This document shows positions 59,045 to 64,000 of a stretch of DNA of 64,000 nucleotides, in pieces (within the stretch, counting starts at the first letter, position 1; each line of letters begins with the position of its first letter). The notes under the pieces were generated by a model that searched no databases, was not told the origin of the DNA, and saw only the letters and a list, made by a program, of their open reading frames with translations. The stretch lies in NCBI RefSeq assembly GCF_006365315.1, contig NZ_CP040968.1, positions 186,001-250,000 of the forward strand, read 5' to 3'. The stretch is from Candidatus Methylopumilus universalis. Its GTDB lineage: Bacteria > Pseudomonadota > Gammaproteobacteria > Burkholderiales > Methylophilaceae. Position numbers and translations under genes: made by a program.

Positions 59045-60031
59045 ATGAATCTTTTTAAAAAAATTACTTTATTTACAACAATTATGACATTTTGCTTAAT
59101 TGTTCTAGGCGCCTATGTAAGGCTGTCTGATGCTGGTTTAGGTTGCCCAGATTGGCCAGGATGTTTTGGAACGCTAACAGTGCCAGAAAGCCAACTGGCT
59201 ATTGAAAAAGCCCAACATACTTTTCCAGGTCAGGTTATAGAAAATGACAAAGCTTGGAAGGAAATGGTTCATAGATATGTGGCAGGCCTATTGGGGCTTT
59301 TAATTTTATCAATTGCATATTTGGCTTATAAAAATAAAAAATCACTTAAAGTGAACATCCTTGTTCCTTACAGTCTTCTGGGTATTGTATTTTTTCAAGC
59401 TATGTTAGGAATGCTTACAGTTACACTTTTACTCAAGCCTATTATTGTTAGTGCCCATTTAATAGGTGGCATGGCAACTTTAGCTATACTCACCTATCTA
59501 AGCTACGAACATTTCAACAAAAATTCAAAATTAATTCTAAAGAAAAGCATAATTTTTTATATGGCAAGGTTTGGCCTTATTCTGATTTTTATGCAAATAT
59601 TTTTAGGTGGTTGGACAAGCACCAATTATGCTGGTCTCGCTTGTACAGATTTTCCGACCTGCCATGGTCAATGGATCCCTGATATGGACTTTAAGAGTGC
59701 GTTTAATATTTTCAGAAATCTAGGCCAAACTTCTGAAGGGGCTCCAATTAGCCTTAACGCACTGCATGCAATTCAATGGATACACAGAGTAGGCGCTATA
59801 ACTGTAGTTATTTATTTTGGCTATTTATCTTATGCATTAATGAAATATAAACAATTGAGATTTGAAGCAATCCTTCTATTAATTATATTGGCAGCCCAAT
59901 TTGTTATTGGAGTTGCTAACTTGATTCTTCATCTCCCAATGGTCTTAGCTGTTAGTCATAATCTAACAGCAGCTTTACTAGTTATCATAATAACAATATT
60001 AAATTCAAAAATTAAAAAACAATATGCTTAA
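59045..60031 (+). CDS. ctaA: Heme A synthase (CtaA/COX15)
   Basis: 328 residues, eight expected membrane helices. Motifs: GAYVRLSDAGLGCPDWPGCFG, EMVHRYVAGLLGLLIL, VSAHLIGGMATLAIL, GGWTSTNYAGLACTDFPTCHGQWIP and WIHRVGAITVVIYFG, and AVSHNLTAALL. Paired histidines and two Cys pairs fit the type with extracytoplasmic cysteines. It oxidises heme O to heme A. It overlaps ctaB by 8 nt. Confidence 0.97.
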   Translation: MNLFKKITLFTTIMTFCLIVLGAYVRLSDAGLGCPDWPGCFGTLTVPESQLAIEKAQHTFPGQVIENDKAWKEMVHRYVAGLLGLLILSIAYLAYKNKKSLKVNILVPYSLLGIVFFQAMLGMLTVTLLLKPIIVSAHLIGGMATLAILTYLSYEHFNKNSKLILKKSIIFYMARFGLILIFMQIFLGGWTSTNYAGLACTDFPTCHGQWIPDMDFKSAFNIFRNLGQTSEGAPISLNALHAIQWIHRVGAITVVIYFGYLSYALMKYKQLRFEAILLLIILAAQFVIGVANLILHLPMVLAVSHNLTAALLVIIITILNSKIKKQYA

Positions 60032-60932
60032 CTCTCTTAAAAAAAATGCTTTGAATCTTAAGGTTGATTTAAAGAATTTTTTAGTTCTTTGCAAGTTGCG
60101 AGTTAATTCACTTATTGTTTTTACTGCTGTGATAGGAATGTTTTTAGCTACCCCAGGGATGGTGCCATTTAATCTATTGCTAAGCTCTATTTTGGGTATT
60201 GCTTTTGTCTCGTTTGCAGCAGCAGCTTTTAATTGCCTGATTGAACAAAAAATAGATGCTGTGATGGCAAGAACAAAAGGAAGGCCAATAGGGACAGGGC
60301 AATTGTCATCCGAACGCACTGTAGTTTATGCAAGTATTTTGGGAGGTATTGGATTAGCAATTCTTTTTTATTATGTGAACTCTCTAACAATGTGGCTTAC
60401 TCTTGCAACTTTTTTCTCTTACTCTGTCATTTATACAATTTTCCTTAAGCCTGCTACGCCAATGAATATTGTTATTGGTGGGGCCTCTGGCGCCATGCCT
60501 CCTATTTTAGGGTGGGCAGCAGTTAATAATACTGTTGGACCGGAAGCGCTAATTTTATTTTTAATTATCTTCTGCTGGACGCCACCTCATTTTTGGGCAT
60601 TGGCACTTTACCGGAGAAATGATTATGCAAAAGTAGGTATACCAATGTTACCTGTCACACACGGCGAGTCTTTCACATTATTACAAATTGTTCTATATAC
60701 AATCATTTTGATTATTGTGACTATGGCGCCATTTAGTCTTGGTATGAGTGGGCTTATTTATTTAATTTGTGCCACTATTCTTAATGCCTTTTTCTTGTAC
60801 TATGTAATTATGCTTTATAAAAAGTACTCAGATAAATTGTCCATGAAAACATTTAGATATTCTATTATCTATTTAAGTTTGATTTTTTCTGCGATGTTAG
60901 TTGACCATTATTTTAAATTTACTCTGTATTAA
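60024..60932 (+). CDS. ctaB: Protoheme IX farnesyltransferase (heme O synthase)
   Basis: 302 residues, a UbiA-type membrane prenyltransferase. The first aspartate motif reads NCLIEQKIDAVMARTKGRPIGTGQLS, and FCWTPPHFWALALYRRNDYAKVGIPMLPVTHGE is the CtaB signature. It attaches farnesyl to heme B. It overlaps ctaA, so heme O and heme A synthesis are translationally linked. Confidence 0.98.
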   Translation: MLNSLKKNALNLKVDLKNFLVLCKLRVNSLIVFTAVIGMFLATPGMVPFNLLLSSILGIAFVSFAAAAFNCLIEQKIDAVMARTKGRPIGTGQLSSERTVVYASILGGIGLAILFYYVNSLTMWLTLATFFSYSVIYTIFLKPATPMNIVIGGASGAMPPILGWAAVNNTVGPEALILFLIIFCWTPPHFWALALYRRNDYAKVGIPMLPVTHGESFTLLQIVLYTIILIIVTMAPFSLGMSGLIYLICATILNAFFLYYVIMLYKKYSDKLSMKTFRYSIIYLSLIFSAMLVDHYFKFTLY

Positions 60933-60952
60933 GATTACAAAAGGAAAGTTAA

Positions 60953-61426
60953 ATGAATTTAGAAAAAGAAAAAAATGTATTATTTGAATTAACTATAATT
61001 ATTGTTGGAGCAATTGTAGGGGGAATTTTATTCATTTCATTCGTAACCTATGACTTTAAGAGCATTACTAGTTCTAACGTTATGGTAGAAAGTAAAATTA
61101 AAGAAAATATTCAGCCAGTAGCAAAGGTAGAGTTATCACAGGCTATTGCAGAAGGGTCAGCTTCGGGAGGAAAATCAGGAGAGGAAGTCTACAAAGCTGC
61201 TTGTTTAATGTGCCATCAAGCTGGTATGTTAAATGCTCCAAAATTTGGTGATGTGCAAGCCTGGGCTCCAAGAATAGCTCAAGGTTACGAAGTGCTTGTT
61301 CAGCATGCCATCAAAGGAATTCGATCTATGCCTGCAAAAGGTGGGAATGCATCTTTGTCTGACAATGAAGTTGCAAGTGCGGTCTTATATATGTCGAATT
61401 CATCAGGCGCTAACTTTAAAAAATAA
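60953..61426 (+). CDS. Membrane-anchored c5-type cytochrome
   Basis: 157 residues. A single N-terminal helix (about 12-32) and a linker precede a cytochrome c5-like domain: GEEVYKAACLMCHQAGMLNAPKFGDVQAWAPRIAQG with CLMCH near residues 83-87, a methionine in KGIRSMPAKGG and LSDNEVASAVLYM. It can pass electrons to the oxidase at the membrane. It lies 20 nt after ctaB. Confidence 0.93.
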   Translation: MNLEKEKNVLFELTIIIVGAIVGGILFISFVTYDFKSITSSNVMVESKIKENIQPVAKVELSQAIAEGSASGGKSGEEVYKAACLMCHQAGMLNAPKFGDVQAWAPRIAQGYEVLVQHAIKGIRSMPAKGGNASLSDNEVASAVLYMSNSSGANFKK

Positions 61427-61432
61427 ATATCT

Positions 61433-62245
61433 ATGGCAATTTACGCAATTGGTGATATTCAAGGTTGCTACTATTCTTTTCTAGATTTACTAAAAAAAAT
61501 TAAATTTAAACGTGGCAGAGATCAACTTTGGCTCGTAGGTGATTTAGTTAATCGTGGTAATGGATCATTAGAAATTTTAAGATGGTGCTATAAAAATAAA
61601 TCCTCAGTGACAGCTGTCTTAGGCAATCATGATCTTCATGCATTAGCTATCAAATATAAAGTCATTGAGCCAGACGATGAAGATACTTTGTCTCGCCTTC
61701 TTAAAGCAAAAGACTCAGATTTACTTTTTAAATGGTTAAGATCACTCCCATTAGTGCATTATGAAAAAAAACACTTAATGGTTCATGCAGGTTTAATGCC
61801 TCAGTGGACTATTAAAGATGCTCTTAAATTCTCGAAAGAAGTAAGCACGCAACTCCGTAGTAAAAAATATATAGAATTTTTATCTTCTATCTATGGCAAT
61901 AAGCCAGATAAGTGGTCTAGCAGTTTAAATAAAAATGATAAAGCAAGAATTATCATTAATGCGACAACAAGATTGAGGGCTTTATCTTCAGACGGAGCTA
62001 TTGATTTTACCTATAAAGGCGAACTTAAAAATATGCCTAAAAAATTAAAAGCTTGGTTTGATTTTCCTAAAAGAAAAACTAAAGATAATGTTATTATTTT
62101 TGGCCATTGGTCAGCACTTGGACTTGTCACAAGAGGAGATATTTTTTCGATTGATACAGGCTGTGTTTGGGGAAGAGCTTTAACGACCATCAGACTTGAT
62201 GATAAGTCAGTATTTTCTGTCAAAGCTAATTCAAAAGATACCTAG
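61433..62245 (+). CDS. apaH: Bis(5'-nucleosyl)-tetraphosphatase, symmetrical
   Basis: 270 residues. Metallophosphatase motifs: YAIGDIQGCYYSFLDLL, LWLVGDLVNRGNGSLEIL, VLGNHDLHALAI, MVHAGLMPQW and VIFGHWSALGL, IDTGCVWG. ApaH splits Ap4A to two ADP. Its stop TAG is directly followed by the stop of the kinase on the other strand. Confidence 0.97.
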   Translation: MAIYAIGDIQGCYYSFLDLLKKIKFKRGRDQLWLVGDLVNRGNGSLEILRWCYKNKSSVTAVLGNHDLHALAIKYKVIEPDDEDTLSRLLKAKDSDLLFKWLRSLPLVHYEKKHLMVHAGLMPQWTIKDALKFSKEVSTQLRSKKYIEFLSSIYGNKPDKWSSSLNKNDKARIIINATTRLRALSSDGAIDFTYKGELKNMPKKLKAWFDFPKRKTKDNVIIFGHWSALGLVTRGDIFSIDTGCVWGRALTTIRLDDKSVFSVKANSKDT

Positions 62246-63181
62246 TTAATTATTTTCTTCGATTAATTTTTTTGTATAAAGCATTTCGATGTCATCACGG
62301 GTAGGCCGATGATTCTGACCTCCTTGATTTTGAATTTTAATAGCACTCATCACAGAAGCTAATCGACCAGTAGATTGCCAATCCCATTTTTTAGAAATTC
62401 CATATAGAAGGCCTGCGCGATAAGCGTCGCCGCACCCTGTTGGATCAATAGTTGATTGAACCTTAATGGGTTCGATCTTATATGTTTTATGATCAGCATA
62501 AATGATTGAGCCTTCACCACCCCTGGTAACAATTAATGCCTCTACTCTTTTAGAAATTTCTTCTAAAGAAAGAGAAGTCTTTTCTGATAGAAGAGTTGCT
62601 TCATAGTCGTTCACCGCAATATATGAAGCATCATCAATAAATTTTAAAAGTTCTTCACGATTAAACATTGGCAGCCCTTGACCAGGATCGAACATAAAAG
62701 GGATATTAAGTGCCTTACATTCTTTAGCGTGATTCATCATGCCATCTTTCCCATCTGGCGCAATAATGGCTAAACATACATCCTTCACTTCTTTAATTTT
62801 GTTCTGATGAGATTCCACCATGGCGCCTGGATGAAAAGCTGTAATTTGATTGTCACTGAGATCAGTTGTAATATATGCCTGCGCTGTATAGAGACTTTTA
62901 ATTTCTTTGATATATGAAGTATCAATTCCATTTTGATTAAGCCAGTCAAAATAAACGGAAAAGTCACTACCTACCGTTGCCATAATTACAGGATTTTCAT
63001 CGAGAAGCTTAAGATTGAAAGCAATATTTCCTGCAGTACCGCCAAATTCTTTCCTAAGTTCTGGCACATAAAAAGCCACACTTAATTTATGAATACTTTC
63101 AGGCAAAATATGGTTTTTAAATTGGTCTTTGAATACCATAATGGTATCGAAAGCCATAGAGCCACAGATGAGTATACTCAT
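62246..63181 (-). CDS. PfkB-family carbohydrate/adenosine kinase
   Basis: 311 residues. LRKEFGGTAGNIAFNLKLLDENPVIMATVGSDF is the PfkB N-terminal signature and IDPTGCGDAYRAGLLYGI the C-terminal one, with catalytic D in GCGDAYRAG. The GGTAGNIA context and overall length are like the adenosine-kinase-type sugar kinases. Substrate unknown. It starts with a 4-nt overlap of the hemJ stop, so the two are co-transcribed. Confidence 0.9.
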   Translation of the reverse strand: MSILICGSMAFDTIMVFKDQFKNHILPESIHKLSVAFYVPELRKEFGGTAGNIAFNLKLLDENPVIMATVGSDFSVYFDWLNQNGIDTSYIKEIKSLYTAQAYITTDLSDNQITAFHPGAMVESHQNKIKEVKDVCLAIIAPDGKDGMMNHAKECKALNIPFMFDPGQGLPMFNREELLKFIDDASYIAVNDYEATLLSEKTSLSLEEISKRVEALIVTRGGEGSIIYADHKTYKIEPIKVQSTIDPTGCGDAYRAGLLYGISKKWDWQSTGRLASVMSAIKIQNQGGQNHRPTRDDIEMLYTKKLIEENN

Positions 63182-63591
63182 GCTGGTTTAAATTCGACTA
63201 AGTAAATTATGACAACAAGAGCTATTACAGGCACCTCATTAAACCATCGGAAATATATATGGCTATGCTTATTTTTATTGTTTTTAAAATCAATAAGATG
63301 TTTAAAACATAGATAGTGATAAGCAAGCAATAAGATTACAAGACCTATTTTAATTTGAAGCCATTGTTCAGTGACTCCATAGAGATTCCAAAGCCATCCT
63401 CCGAAAAGTATTGTTAAAAAAGCGCCGGGTGTCATGATGCCAAAAAAAAGCTTTCTTTCCATGACTTTGAATCTTTCATGGCTAATTTTATCTTTACTCA
63501 TGGCGTGGTAAACAAATAGCCTTGGCAAATAAAAAAGGCCAGCAAACCAAGTCACCATAAATATAATATGAAGGGTTTTTATCCAGAGCAT
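63178..63591 (-). CDS. hemJ: Protoporphyrinogen IX oxidase HemJ
   Basis: 137 residues with four hydrophobic segments. The UPF0093/HemJ pattern is present: LHIIFMVTWFAGLFYLPRLFVYHA with the conserved His, ERKLFFGIMTPGAFLTILFGGWLW, and YHYLCFKHLIDF, RWFNEVPVIALVVIIYLVEFKP. It oxidises protoporphyrinogen IX to protoporphyrin IX, following HemF in heme synthesis. Confidence 0.93.
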   Translation of the reverse strand: MLWIKTLHIIFMVTWFAGLFYLPRLFVYHAMSKDKISHERFKVMERKLFFGIMTPGAFLTILFGGWLWNLYGVTEQWLQIKIGLVILLLAYHYLCFKHLIDFKNNKNKHSHIYFRWFNEVPVIALVVIIYLVEFKPA

Positions 63592-63720
63592 TTTGGGTGT
63601 TTTTGAGAAATTAATCTGAACTTTGTTAAAGTCATTGGATTCATAAAATGATAAGGGGCGGGCTCTTTAAGCCGAGTAAATTGAGTTCATATTTTAACTG
63701 AATTTTTTGCCTAAAGTTCA

Positions 63721-63737
63721 ATAACCCTATGGGTTAT
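63721..63737. promoter_or_regulatory. Palindrome upstream of the DUF3683 gene
   Basis: ATAACCC (63721-63727), TAT, GGGTTAT (63731-63737) is a perfect 17-bp inverted repeat lying just upstream of a -35 candidate. It looks like a dimeric regulator site; the regulator is unknown. Confidence 0.5.
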
Positions 63738-63741
63738 AACG

Positions 63742-63775
63742 TTGTTAGCAATTCTCCTCCATGATATGCTCATGG
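63742..63775 (+). promoter_or_regulatory. Candidate promoter and overlapping inverted repeat
   Basis: TTGTTA (63742-63747) and TATGCT (63765-63770) are 17 nt apart. The -10 lies inside a second inverted repeat, CCATGA (63759-63764) / TCATGG (63770-63775). It would serve the DUF3683 gene starting at 63795. Confidence 0.5.
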
Positions 63776-63794
63776 TTAAATTAAATTTATTTAA

Positions 63795-64000
63795 ATGAAC
63801 GCCCCAATACTCAAATCTATTTTTAAAACGCAACCATTTCCAATCAATCGATTGCGTGAAATACCCTATAACTATACTTCGTTTTCAGACCGAGAAATTG
63901 TCATTAGATTCTTGGGGGAAAATGTCTGGAATATTCTGAATGAATTGAGAGACGAAAGAAAGACAGGCCGATCTGCTCGAATGCTTTTCGAGGTGCTAGG
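63795..64000 (+). CDS. DUF3683 / FAD-linked dehydrogenase, 5' end only
   Basis: The gene runs off the right edge; 68 codons are visible. The N-terminus [25 protein letters not shown], then [26 protein letters not shown], is the DUF3683 opening domain of large betaproteobacterial FAD/FMN-binding, D-lactate-dehydrogenase-like proteins with an iron-sulfur C-terminus. The rest of the domains cannot be checked here. Confidence 0.85.
   Translation, partial: MNAPILKSIFKTQPFPINRLREIPYNYTSFSDREIVIRFLGENVWNILNELRDERKTGRSARMLFEVL

Overview
The window is a 64 kb stretch of core genome from a small-genome, AT-rich betaproteobacterium. It most resembles the streamlined Methylophilaceae (Methylopumilus / OM43 type). 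This assignment is an inference from protein resemblance and gene neighbourhoods recalled from memory: a beta-type ribosomal cluster, dusB-fis-purH-purD, a CtaC-CtaD-CtaG-CtaE-SURF1-CtaA-CtaB cluster, and small betaproteobacterial families (DUF2970, DUF2244, DUF2909, DUF2782, DUF2322, DUF3683). Genes are packed tightly with many 1-11 nt overlaps. I see no mobile element, prophage, CRISPR array or rRNA, and no gene-free stretch above 300 bases.

Layout. 1-9134: the end of rpsQ, then the spc operon (rplN to secY, infA, rpmJ) and the alpha operon (rpsM, rpsK, rpsD, rpoA, rplQ), closed by a strong terminator. 9158-11279, minus strand: coaBC, dut, rpmB, rpmG. 11419-17603: a CstA-type transporter with its small YbdD-like partner, lgt (minus), ilvD, a hexose-6-phosphate mutarotase-like protein and a small cytochrome c. 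17634-28122, minus strand: an amino acid permease, hemF, tsaC, purD, purH, fis, dusB, a CinA/MoaB-like protein and polA. 28144-35238: a LOG-family protein, DUF2782, thrB and a membrane protein on the plus strand, then uvrD, groEL and groES on the minus strand. The groESL promoter region carries a perfect CIRCE operator and a promoter that fits both sigma-32 and sigma-70. 35395-43359: an aldo/keto reductase, bioA, dacB, an FKBP isomerase, OsmC, DUF2322, coq7, a CtpA protease, a SelW-like protein and an NlpC/P60 hydrolase. 43450-51681: a DinG-like helicase, tsaB, rimI, a probable holD, proS, a DUF1097 membrane protein, a secreted propeller-like protein, queA and DUF2970.

51777-61426 is an aerobic respiration block: tRNA-Leu(CAA), DUF2244, cytochrome c oxidase subunit II with a fused cytochrome c domain, subunit I, a 41-residue membrane peptide, CtaG, subunit III, DUF2909, SURF1, an SCO-like protein, a thioredoxin-like protein, heme A synthase, heme O synthase and a membrane-anchored cytochrome c. 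The window ends with apaH, a PfkB-family kinase, hemJ, and the start of a DUF3683 FAD-linked dehydrogenase.

The genes work together as a translation cluster, parts of purine, heme, biotin, quinone, branched-chain amino acid and threonine synthesis, and a nearly complete oxidase assembly line. Heme synthesis uses HemF and the oxidase needs heme A, so the organism is probably an obligate or strongly aerobic respirer. I found no convincing undescribed multi-gene system. The most useful leads are the probable holD behind rimI, the terminator that abuts the thrB start codon, the paired palindromes before the last gene, the recurrent TTAG tail-to-tail overlaps, and the long leader before the DUF1097 gene.
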